From NCBI GenBank assembly GCA_021234155.1, contig JAJEKV010000022.1, forward strand, positions 6,962,132 through 7,026,131: a stretch of DNA of 64,000 bases, written 5' to 3'. Position 1 is the first letter of the stretch. Every line of letters starts with the position of its first letter. This DNA is from Isoetes taiwanensis (lineage: Eukaryota; Streptophyta; Lycopodiopsida; Isoetales; Isoetaceae). The notes beneath the pieces are model-generated. The model was not told where the DNA came from. It ran no database searches and saw only the letters and a list, made by a program, of their open reading frames with translations. Of the stretch, positions 34,629-45,196 are shown one piece after another. A program made the translations under genes and the position numbers.

Positions 34629-36615
34629 GTGGATGTTGATGATGAGCAGATTGAAGAGAAGAGCAGCAATGTAGAATTTTCTGATGGGAATGCGTCTAAG
34701 AGAAAATTTCTTCCAGAATGGCAAGGTCCACATCCTTGGATTCTTAATGAAGGGGGAAGGATAAAATGCAAGTGGTGCATGTCTTTTAAGAAAGCCAAGA
34801 TTAGTAATCTGTATGCTTCCAAGGGGGCCAGAACTTTACAAGTAACTGCCTTCAAGAAACATGAAAAGAGCTCTGATCATAAAGCTGCTGAGATGGAATG
34901 GAATCTGAAAAACAAAGGATTGAAGCCATTGGTGAGTTCTTTGGAGAATCAATTTGGAGCACAAGAGCAAAAAGTCGTCACTGCCATGAAGGTACTTCAT
35001 TTCATTTCTTCTAGAAATATTGCTTTAAGCAATTACCAGCCTTTGATGGAGCTTTTATTTGAATTGAATACTCCATATGCTCCAAATCCAGAAGTCTATG
35101 GTTCTTACACAAACGAAACTAGTGGGAAGGAGATGCTGTTTGTCATGAGAGATGTAGCTAGAAATGTCATTAAGAAGCAAATTAGGCTGCCCCGTTTTTT
35201 AGCATGTGTGTGGATGAGAGCACAGATATTATAAAGGAAAAACATTTAATTTGTTATGTTGTTCTTCCAAGGCCTGGTGGAGAGGTCAAAACCATCTTTT
35301 ATAGGATTTTAGAATTGCAAGGTGGTACAGCTGCATGCTTGATGGAGGCCATTACCGAGCTTTTTAAGGAATGGGAAGTTGATTGGAGTAAACTTGTTGG
35401 GTTTGCTAGTGATGGTGCTAGCGTCATGGTAGGTCATAAAACTAGATTAGTGGCAAGGCTGAAAGCTAAAATCCCAAGGCTGGTATCAATTCATTGTATG
35501 GCACATAGACAAGCATTGGCAACACAAAGTGCAGCTCGGTCAATTCCTGAATTCCAATGGATTGATAAGTTAGCATCTAAGGTGTACAAATATGTTACGC
35601 ATTCATGCGTTCACATGCAAGAGTTCAAAGGCCTTATAGATGAATATCAGATTGAGAATGTAAAAGTTCTTAAGCCGTATGAGATTAGATGGTTGAGCAA
35701 GGGTGAAGTAATGAAAAGGCTCATAGTTCTTCTTGCCGTCATTTGGGGATTATGGGAAGATAAAGAACAGAAATGGTTCGAATTGAGTACAAGGTACCAG
35801 GTTGGTTTTTTTGTGGCACTTTTGGCTGATGTATGTGGGCAGCTAAATATTTTAAGTAAGTGTTTTCAGAAGGAAAATCTGAGCATGATTGAAGTTGGTA
35901 GGGATTTGGATCTCACCATCAACATGCTAAAAAATTGGTTTTTGACTGGTGGGGATGCAGACAAGTCCATTCATTTCCATTAAGTTATGAACCAGTGGAA
36001 GGAGGTTGTCCAGAAAATGATGGTTCTCATAAGGCTTGTGTTCATATAGGACGCGCATTTATGCAATCTGTAGTAGACAATTTGAATGAGCGGTACATGG
36101 ACATGGCTTGGTGGAATGCAACAAAACTATTTGAGCCAAAATCACATGATAAAGGCTTGACTCCAAGACAAAAATTTGTTAAGTTTTCAGCTGCTTTGAC
36201 GAAGTTAGTCGATGTTTTTTGTGTTGGTGCAAGTCCTGTAGCTAGTCGTGATGGATGTATGAATCAACTTCAAATGTTCGTGGAAGCCGTATCAGCTGCG
36301 TGTTCTACATGTGACATTCATGAGGCATGGCAATTTTGTAACGCAGTTAAGGAAGATGATGGAAACATTTGGTACGAAAGATATCCAGACATTATGAAGT
36401 TATGGCAAGTTGTCATGCTTATGCCAGTCAGTAGTGCTGCATGTGAAAGGGGATTTTCCAAGCAAAATATATTAAAGACATCTTTGAGAAACAAAATGTG
36501 CTTGAATACTTTGGATGCACATATGTTGCTTGGAATTGAGTACCCAATACGAAAAGACATGAATTGGGTTGATATATTTGAGACATGGTCTGCATCCCGT
36601 CATAGAAGAGGTTGA
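34629..36615 (+). pseudogene. hAT-family transposase, near full length, two frameshifts
   Basis: Three plus-strand frames tile a transposase of about 660 residues. The first (34,629-35,234) has a TTF-type zinc finger (IKCKWCMSFKKAKISN ... LQVTAFKKHEKSSDH). The second (35,204-35,983) carries SMCVDESTDIIKEKHLICYV, then GFASDGASVMVG and SIHCMAHRQALA: the catalytic aspartates and the CxxH motif of hAT enzymes (DUF4371/ZNF862-like type). The third (about 36,000-36,615) ends with the dimerisation region (MPVSSAACERGFSKQNILKT). One-base shifts near 35,200 and 36,000 break it. Motifs are well preserved, so it is young, domesticated and then lost, or affected by assembly indels. Confidence 0.8.
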
Positions 36616-37995
36616 AAACCGGATTTTTGAAAATGGTTTGCATCAGAAATCCAAAATATGTAAGTAGGTTTGCAGTATGTAACCAAGATTTTTTTGAATT
36701 TTGATCCCTGGTTCTATAGTTGAATTGAATTGTGATGTTGGTGTTTGTATGTGTATGCACTTCTTCTTATTCTACCTTTTCGATACACCACTTGGTTGTA
36801 AAGTTGGCATAATAGTTTTGGCAAAGAATTGAATTGGGTTGGTTGCTCACCTTAAATGAGCCACATTGATAATGTCTTTAACAAAGCCCTTTGGGAGCAT
36901 CCTATGCAAATGTTCATTGCTATGTGAAACTAGTGCAAGAAACACAACACGTTTCGCGCAACTTTTCGGAAAGAATAAGACAAGTTAGTTTATTGCATTG
37001 ATCAAATGACTTACAATGTAGCTAAGCTAGAACTTGAATGACACTAAGGGTCTTTTATTAGAACTTAGATGAAACCATAACTTTTAAAGCATATGTTTTG
37101 CACCTGAGCCTTATTTGGCCTTGGCAGATGATAAAAGTCTAGTCAATTCAACTAACTAAAATTGTGTCAATAACGTCCTATTTTTTTCCTTTTTATTCTT
37201 TTCTAATCACTTTGTCAACAATTGGAAACAAACTTAAAGTCAATAAGTACTATGAAATGGATGTATCCTCACATCTTCCCTCAATGTCATCTCTAAAACT
37301 ATCAATCTTAAACATTATAAACTTCACCAACCCAACATGCAAACATCAATCACAATTCCCAAATACCAAACAAAAATCGCAGAAGTTTATTCCCCTTACC
37401 TTATGATTCTTTCTATTAAATCCATGCCCACCATAGGTAAGCACATGTATGAAAGTGTATTTTCTCTGTGGCTACCAAACACAAAGCATCAAATGGTTCA
37501 CTGCTCCCTTCTCTCTCTCTCCCTCCCTCCCTCCCTCCCTCCCTCCCTCCCTTTCTTTCTCTCTCTCTCTCTAATCCATGCTGAAGTCCCAAAGTTTCTG
37601 AGCCAGCGTAGTGTCTTTTGCTAGCTGGGCCGGCTTGGACACATTGCAGTTCTCAAAATAGCATCCACTTACGCCCTCGAGACTAGGATGCAATGCCACA
37701 TAACATGTAGTTGCTGCACCTTGAGGAACAGTTTTCCACAGAAATTTTCAAAAAAATATTTTCAAGAAATTCAGAAAATATCTAGATATTTAGAAAGAAG
37801 GGAACATATCAGAATATGACAAATAAGAAAATTCATAAAAATTCATAATACTAATGTGAGTCACTTACTCTTCCTTCTTGTTCAAAGCATCGAAGTTAAT
37901 CCCTCCTTTGTAGCAAAAGTGATGAGCTGCAGATGCTAAATTCACTATCCTTCCCTCTACTCCAGTTTCCTTTGCAGTTCATTTCATTTTGTCCA
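36616..37995. other. No recognisable gene; one microsatellite
   Basis: No coding motif recognised. The only structure is the CT/CCCT microsatellite at 37,507-37,572. Confidence 0.45.
37507..37572. repeat. CT / CCCT microsatellite
   Basis: A pure pyrimidine run made of CT dinucleotides, then CCCT tetranucleotides, then CTTT and CT again, over about 65 bases. Confidence 0.9.
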
Positions 37996-38007
37996 GAAGC
38001 AGATCGG

Positions 38008-39470
38008 TTAGAAGAAAGTGCCCTGTCTAGAGATATCTTCCAGAGATCTTCCCTTGGTCTCAGGAACAAGGAAGTAAACAAAGAACATAGAAGCTGCAGC
38101 AACACAAGAAAACAAGAAGAAACCCCCTGCGGGAGTAATGGAATCTGAAATGCTAAGAAAAGTGAGGGTCCACAGTTTCACTTACAACTCTGTTTACAAC
38201 AATACCTAAGCTCATAGACTGAGCTCTCAAACGCAAAGGAAAAATCTCAGATGTTAGAACCCAACAAACAGGTCCAAATCCTACTGAAAAAAATGCCATA
38301 AACAAGCAGATTGCAACTATGGCAAGAACTATGGCACCTATAGGACCTTGTTTAGCCATGCTTGAAACACTATCATCATCTGGGATAGATCTTACATCTA
38401 AAAACATAAACCCAAATGCTAGAATTCCAAGTGATATTGTCATTCCAATGCTACTAAGAAGAAGCAGAGGGCGGCGTCTAATTCGATCTAGAAATCGGTA
38501 GCTACCAACATGAAGAGTGTTTTAGTAAGACCCATTCAAGTAGCGGTTGTACCTTAAAGCCCCGCTTTAGATCTGATTCCTGCTTCTTTATAAACTACGG
38601 GATCTGTAATAAACTAGTGCATCAATCCCTAAGCTTGCTGGAAAAACGTATACCAAATGCAACAACAAGCATTCTTCTGACTGGTGCATGAGGGCAAAGA
38701 AGTTCTTTCCAACCCCCTCGCCATGGTTGTTTTTTTTGGAACAACATTATCCCGAATCTAAACTTGTTTCGAGAAAGGCCGCCAGCAGATTCAATTGCGA
38801 GATAATCTAAACCGCTTCTTCAATGCTACTAGATGTTTTAGAAAGCACGACTTTAGCTTCATCTATTTTTCCCCTGCATCACACGCCATCTAGGAGACTC
38901 TTCGGCATGACAAGAACCCCACAAGCAAGAACTATTGCGGAAATCGCACTAAGCCCTAACATTAACCTCCAAGCTAAACCGGTAGGATATTCAGCAAGCA
39001 AGTAACTTACCACATAACCTAGAAGTATGCCAACGTTTATGAATATTTCGGCAAAGAAACCGAGCTCCTGGGCTCTGTTGGGGATAACTCTGGCTGTGGT
39101 AAACCCGGTGCTATCATTAGGGCAAACCAAACCCTACCCCTCCCGCCAAGAGCCTGCCGAACATAAGCATGGAAAATGAAGGGCTAGCCCCATTACTGCT
39201 CCCTCCTAAGAAAGATTCTTGAAGCTATTGCCATGGTTTTTTCGCCCCACCAGATCGAAAAATTCTTCCCGATATTAATCCCCCAAATAAAGATACCAGA
39301 TTCAACGATCCAACTAAGATTTCTTCTTGCCCCTCCGGTCAATTTCATATCCTCTTTTATAAAGAGCACCGCCCACTCATTATTCCACTCATTATTCCAA
39401 TATCTCAGTATCATTCAAAGAAATTTGGTTAGAATATTTCCGAGTGCTATTAGTCTACTGAGATCCGTAA
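38008..39470 (-). pseudogene. Polyol/monosaccharide H+ symporter (PLT-type MFS) pseudogene
   Basis: Read on the minus strand from 39,470 to 38,008, the order matches plant polyol transporters: GIMSG-AVLFIKEDMKLTG (39,410-39,340), MLMFGRLLAGGVGFG, AEIFINVGILLGYVVSYL, LAWRLMLGLSAIS, VLSKTSSSIEEA, GWKELL...VRRMLVVAFGI, QQASGIDALVYY, FLDRIRRRPLLLL, GFGPVCWVLTSEIFPLRLRA and, at the C-terminus, VPETKGRSLEDI. These proteins take up sugar alcohols and sugars across membranes through 12 helices. At least six frameshifts or stops and a 12-bp duplication (GGAATAATGAGT) near 39,385-39,408 kill it. No clear intron is visible, so a processed copy is possible. Confidence 0.85.
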
Positions 39471-39940
39471 ATTTTTGGAAGCAAGTTGCAAACTAAAGTG
39501 TCTAATCGAATTGCCGAGAAGAAATTTAGAAGCATAGCATATACAACACAAGTTAAAGAAGAAGAAAATTACCATATCCAAGCTCCTCGCCATTCTCGGG
39601 CAAGTTATCAAAAACCATCGCAAAAACAATTTTCTCGAAAAAGCCCAAACTAATTAGAAAAAAAAATAGACCTACATATTGAGAAAGACTTGATAATTTC
39701 GTTCAGCAGATGCAACGGAGCAGGGGCTAGAGCAGATCTTAGATGCGATGCATTTGCTATGCTCCTGGCCTAATCAAAGTAAGATTATTTCTACAAATCC
39801 AATGCAAACAAGGCCGGATGAAGAGCTGCTAACAGGGATTTTTCGTCCAAGAATACCTCTTCCAAAAAACAGCCGCATGCATTGAATTACCTAATATTTA
39901 TTACTGGCAACCACACCTATCCCAAAAAAATTCTATTTTC
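39471..39940. other. No recognisable gene
   Basis: AT-rich; may include the degraded N-terminal part of the transporter pseudogene on the minus strand, but no motif is secure. Confidence 0.4.
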
Positions 39941-39944
39941 GTGT

Positions 39945-40150
39945 GGAAACCCTTCCGGGCTTCAAGGAAATTTGGAAGGGTTTCCCGTTGAAATCCCGGA
40001 AGGGTTTCCATTTCTAGGAAGTCTAACCCAAATCGGGCGCCCACTTTATTGGCTCCCGAAATTGGGTCAAACCGCCAAGCGGGTTCGCCCAAGCGAACCC
40101 CACGGATTTGCCCAGGCGAACCCGTTATGTTGACGTGGCGCTGAGGTGGC
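39945..40150 (+). repeat. GGGTTCGC-family repeat, left half (split by the LTR element)
   Basis: It starts with an inverted GGAAACCCTTCC / GGAAGGGTTTCC pair (39,950-40,010). It then has AACCCAAATCGGGCG, ACTTTATTGGCTCCCGAAAT and several palindromic GGGTTCGCCCAAGCGAACCC-like words. It stops at GCTGAGGTGGC, where the LTR retrotransposon begins. Its continuation is at 58,668. An uninterrupted relative lies at 59,935-60,230 in inverse orientation. Confidence 0.75.
40146..40150. repeat. Target-site duplication, left
   Basis: GTGGC directly precedes the 5' LTR. The same five bases follow the 3' LTR at 58,663-58,667. Confidence 0.85.
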
Positions 40151-41751
40151 TGTGACGTTCCACATATTTATACGCATATTTAAGTATAAATACATGACAC
40201 GTCACTATGAATAATTAATGGCACATTAATTATTCATAAGCTAAAGTTAGCTATGTTAATAATTAAATTATAAAGGTGGAAACCTAACCCAAAACCCTAA
40301 TTCGAATTTAGGGCTTATCCTAATATTAAAAAGGGCTAAAATACCAAATTAGTTAATTATTGACATGCCACCTGGCCCAAATCGATTGGGCAAGGTAGGG
40401 TTTCCATTTTGGACACCCAAATTAGGGCTTTTGTGCCCCAATTCGAATTGGGAGCAGTTGGGGATGGAGGAGGAGGAGCAGCAGCCAGGCACCCTTCAGC
40501 AAATCGAGATGGAGCCATCCCAAGCCCGATTCAATGGTTAGTCTGTAGCTTAGCTGTGTTATCTGTAGGGTAGCGCCCCTGTTGGGCACTTGTTGTGTGT
40601 ATTTCTTCTGTTTCTCTGTGTTCTCTATGCTTTACCTGTAGGAACTAACCCTTGATTGCAAAGGTGAGTTCTCCTTATCTCTGGTTCTGTACTTGCTCTT
40701 AAATGATGGATTGATAGTTCTTTGCATAGTATTACTCTGGAAATGGGGGAATTAAGGGGGGTAGAGACCTCTGAGCCATGATAGTAGGATGCTCCTAGGT
40801 AGATCCCTGTACTTCCCATTAGATGCGGCCTGTGCACAAGAGCCCACCGAGTCGTGGATGCTATGGAGTGGCTTAGCACCAAATAAGGGACACAGTGGTG
40901 AAGCGGGGGTGGGGTCTTGCACGAACATAAAAGGCTCCCTCGAGACTCCTACAGGTGGACTAGGCCTAATAGCCGGCCAGTGAGCTAGGCGCGATCCAGG
41001 CCGGGTATGGGTCTGACACTCCCTGGGTACAGAGGTGTGACCCGCATGGGGCATCCTGTACTTTGAGTAGATTTAGGGCGAGTAAGTCGGGTACGGATGC
41101 GGGGGTCGCTGATGCGGCACGTATTCTCTAGTCCACCCGTGGAACCACTGTGATCCTGGAAGGGGACGCTTCCCCGACCTGCCTCATCGGACGGGGCTTC
41201 ATGAACCCTGTAGTAGGCTCGAAGGGTGATACCTTGAGTCTGCGTATCCGGAAGGCTATAGTGACGCCATAGCATGATTGGACTCATCTGCAAAGTGTGC
41301 ACAGGAGGGGCGGATGGAGTGGACAACCCTAGCCGATGTTCTATGCCAGCCAACGCCAGGTTATGCTTCTGTCTGCTGATCTCTTGAGACCGAGCCGTCA
41401 GTCCATCCCCACCGGAGTCTGAACCGGGGTAGAACCTGGGGTTTGGGGTGTTTTCTTAGGTTTAGATGCATATTCTTTGTTGTTGGTACTTGGATGGATG
41501 TGCCACCCTTCGTGGTGGTAAATTATGATATGATTATGCTGTGTGCTAACATTGTATTCACGCTTCCGCGACGTAGGAGCCCCATTGAAGGCGTGGGCCG
41601 AATGACCCCTCTGTGTCCTTCACTTGGGCATCTTCTTATAGATGGCCCGAGTTATACGGAGGGCCCTGCTCGTGGCGAGTTGGTCGCCATGGGAGGGGAA
41701 AGTCCCCGTATGTATACGTCCGAGGGTCGTATATGTTCAGGGAGCGTCACA
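40151..41751 (+). repeat. 5' LTR
   Basis: 1,601 bases, TGTGACGTTCC to GGAGCGTCACA. It contains a conserved ATG-started peptide at 40,464 (MEEEEQQPGTLQQIEMEPSQ) and a micro-exon-like segment at 40,642-40,663 between a CTGTAG acceptor and a GTGAGT donor, both also present in the 3' LTR. The last 900 bases differ from the 3' LTR by many short indels, while the first 650 are almost identical. Confidence 0.9.
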
Positions 41752-41752
41752 G

Positions 41753-41764
41753 TGGTATCAGAGC
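41753..41764 (+). other. Primer-binding site (tRNA-iMet type)
   Basis: TGGTATCAGAGC starts one base after the 5' LTR and matches the 3' end of plant initiator tRNA-Met (complement), as used by most Ty3/gypsy and copia elements. Confidence 0.85.
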
Positions 41765-42224
41765 CATGATTTTGGTTGACCGGAATCATAGCACTGACCA
41801 AATCTTTAACCCGTTAGTTCGGTAGTTGAGTGGGTTGAGTGGGAGTTTAGGCTAGTTGGACTGCTTATCTTTTTGGTGATTTAGTTTTGTGTTAGGTGGA
41901 TGTAATAAATTGTGAGTTTTGGGAAAAAGTTGTGACTGGAGGACCCAAGTTTGGAAGGGCTATAACTTTTTGTAGGCAGTTTGGATGAAGGCAAAAACGG
42001 CTCCAATGGATTGGGCACCTCCCAAACACCCTAAGGGGCACGTCTTCCGAGGTCGAAAAGACAACAGGCCGCCAAAAAAATCAAAAGGGGCGCTGCTGTC
42101 TTTGGAGGTGTTTTTCTCGACGAACTGAAGCCGTATAAGGATCGCAGCGCCCCATACGGTCCGCCGTATAAAAATACGCGTCCGTTTTTTTTTTTTTTAA
42201 AAAATTTTTTCCTTTTCCGCCCGC

Positions 42225-42445
42225 GTTTTGAACCCGTGACTTCCTACTTCCAACCAAACACTCTTTCCATCTTGCCAACTATCTTTATGTAATATATATA
42301 TATGTTCTATTGCTTTGTTATACACATCTAATATTCTGTTTTGTCTGGTTAAACATTCTTTCCAGCAAAAGGTACATCATGGGATTGAACCCCTGACCTT
42401 CTGCACCCAAGCCAACACCTTTACCAATGAGCCAACTTCTTTCTT
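42225..42445 (-). other. Two tRNA-like segments (SINE heads or tRNA relics)
   Basis: On the minus strand TGGCTCATTGGTAAAGGTG is followed by GGGGTTCAATCCC (42,370-42,440). TAGTTGGCAAGATGG is followed by ACGGGTTCAAAACG (42,225-42,292). Both pairs are in A-box and B-box order and spacing. Neither forms a complete cloverleaf. A related pair lies in the solo LTR at 25,000. Confidence 0.4.
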
Positions 42446-42539
42446 GAATGGATATAATCCTTTTTCTAGTATTTGTAGCGCATCTATTCCATATTTAAAT
42501 TAGAGGCGTGCCTTTGGTAAACCCACGTTGTGGAGGCAA

Positions 42540-42720
42540 CAACTCCGCCGGAGCAAGCTCTTTCCGCCATAGTCGCCGGAGCAAGCTCTCTCGCCATAGC
42601 CACCGGAGCAAGCTCTCTCGCCATAGCCGCCGGAGCAAGCTCTTTCCGCCATAGTCGTCGGAGCAAGCTCTCTTGCCATAGCCACGGGAGTCGACCTCTC
42701 TCTGCCATAGTCGACCGGAT
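42540..42720. repeat. 27-28-bp minisatellite
   Basis: Five to six copies of GGAGCAAGCTCTYTCGCCAT plus AGYCRCC lie head to tail. On the plus strand they encode an SSLAIATGA-like repeat and on the minus strand a MARELAPVA-like repeat, an effect of the unit length. Confidence 0.85.
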
Positions 42721-43334
42721 AACTGTTAACCATATATAAAGCTAGTATCCCCTAGGAATAAACCGACCAAATGAAACGACGTAATCTCGCAAGTCCGGCC
42801 AACTTGTTATGATAACATCAACTCACTTGGTGGGACTAATTCCAGAATTTAATTAACGACAGGGTAACTTCCTAGAATAGCTGCGTGTATTATATCCTTG
42901 GATATTCTTTAGGCGACGATAATAATGTCCAGTTATCGGCGTTTCGCGACCTATAACTTTAATTATTTTTTTTCCTTTGGTAGATGCCTTGATAACACAA
43001 TTTCTTCGGGCCTTGCCATGATTCATGTCTCTCTCTAGTGTCTAAACCTTGCCTCATCTCAATTCCCAGACAAAGGATTTCTTTTCGCCCAACCAACTAG
43101 GGACTGCCTTGCAGCACCCCTCTAGACCATCGGTAGCTTTAATCCTACCACCTTCACTACATCTCCTCAATGGTCATGTTCTTTTTATGGACCATTCTCC
43201 CAGACCACAATACAAACCCTGTAATACGTAGTGAACGCTTGTTTTAGAACCCCCACAACAATGTCACCACTTATTCCCATCAATCTCGGGTACAAACTTT
43301 AGTATTCTTTTGTGCCAAGCTTCACTGCATATAC

Positions 43335-43643
43335 GGGTGAAAGCATGCTAGGGTGTACCATCTAAAGTACTTTTTAGGGAGTGAAAAACTACCCAGCACT
43401 GGGTACTGGGAACTTGCATAAATGCCGCAATAAACAATAAATTTAGGAGTTAATTCATTTATTTTAGTCTCTAAGAGTATTGTTATCCTCTAGTACTATA
43501 GATTGACATGTTATTGACCTTCAATTCAAAAAAAATCGATTGATTTTAATAGAAAGAAAAAATAGAAAGTACCAGTTTTAAAGTACCCAGTGTAGGTACT
43601 TTTGAGGGTTCCAAAAGTGGTACACCGTAGCATGCTTTTACCC
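43335..43643. mobile_element. 309-bp MITE with 26-bp inverted ends
   Basis: GGGTGAAAGCATGCTAGGGT at the left is mirrored by the complement of GTAGCATGCTTTTACCC at the right, 23-24 of 26 bases matching. ATAC flanks both sides as a possible 4-bp target duplication. There is no coding capacity. Internal sequence has a second inverted pair around CCCAGCACTGGGTACTGGG. Confidence 0.65.
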
Positions 43644-45196
43644 ATACAACTGTGATTAATTATCTACGCCACACGCCTGTCAGAGTGACAGCGGTCTACC
43701 CTCTTTTGGAGTTGTTCTTCCGTACATTCCAATGGCCTCCAACCATTATTGGCTAGTCACCTCATTTTAGGCTATCTAGATATGGTCCGGGCAAAGTATT
43801 TCCAACCATTATTTTAATGCCTAGATGTCTTTAAGTCCGCAAATGAATCTACATATCCCAGGGGATTATGTGAATAAAGTCTCTGGGGGTCCGTCATATG
43901 TCCTCATAGACACTGCCAATATGGCATGACGTATAAATGCTATCTACCTATCTATCTAATTATTAAAAACATCCTTCGTGAATTCAATTCACCATATTGT
44001 CCTAAGACATCGACGTCTTCTTCCCTAAGCCATACACCAAATCTTTAAAGAGTTTTTCAGCTCTGTTGCCTTTCAAGCTGCAGGTATATCTTTGCATGTT
44101 AGCAAAGACTAACCTCCATGTTAGGAAATAACCTTTCTATCCAAATTGCTAAATATCATGCATCAGGGTCCTTTATTCCTTCTCTTCTTCAATATGTTTT
44201 CTAAGTCTATGATCGATTTTCAGTATTCCGACCCTTACGTCTGCCACAGCGTATACAATTCACCCTTTTGTTGTGACCTTTATTCAGTAGAGTCACCAAT
44301 CCCATTACTCTTTTACATATCCGTTAACTGTCTTGTAGCTTCTAAGCCGCTATTATATGCTCCTCCTGTTGTCAACCCACCTATCGTTGGGGGTTATGAT
44401 TCAACATTTGTCCTACATCCTGGAAATGTTAGTCATTACATTTCTCTGTCATGATGTCATGCTGTTGCTCTGGCATTCCAAATGACTTAAGAGCGGGTAA
44501 GCCTTCGTATAAATCGTGAATTACCTGGAGTCATCAAGGTGCTTGCCTTCTATTTTGTGCGCCTTTCTACAATTACTTACGTTTAATATAACAGGGCTTG
44601 TATCAATGTTCGAAGTCCTCTATATGTTATCTTGCACCCCATGTAACCCATGGCGTCACCTCGGCTTCGATCCGTGTATGGATCATGTGGAAAGCTTAGT
44701 CTTAGGTGTCTATGCAAGACACATTGAACATTTAGCGGTAACTTGCTATTCGCTACTTATCCTGGAATTGTACTATTGTACTACTCAACCCCACTACCTT
44801 AAGCTTTATTCTATTGGCTGTTGACATTTATTTCAAGTGCCAACTACCACATCATACCCTAGCATGCAACGGATTGACAGTCCTTTGCACATTTCAAACG
44901 TATCTCCAGATCCTTCATCAGTAACTTTAGGATACGCTCGTCTTTCTCTCCTCGTGTCGCCACCTAGATTACCTCCCTAAGATGTTTATCGTATGTGTAC
45001 TTGGTATGTACATAATAAACATATCTCCACATCCCACAATGCTAGAGCTCTACTCTAACTTAGCTAAACTATAACCGTGGTAGTTCTTCCAAACAAACCC
45101 ATTGCCTATGTACCTTTTTATGATGTGGCTTTGCCACCTATTTTTCCAAATGGACAGGGGCCGACTTTATGTTGGACTTTTATATGCTGCCTATAA

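Larger units (their letters stand above)
41765..45196 (+). other. Left interior of the LTR element, non-coding
   Basis: No protein domain is seen on either strand. Identifiable pieces are two tRNA-like segments (42,225-42,445), a minisatellite (42,540-42,720) and a MITE (43,335-43,643). A 102-codon frame at 44,146-44,454 has no recognisable family. Confidence 0.6.

Noticed and set aside
42484-42739. Open frames with MARELAPVA or SSLAIATGA repeats
   Set aside because: Translation of the 27-28-bp minisatellite in several frames; no gene context.
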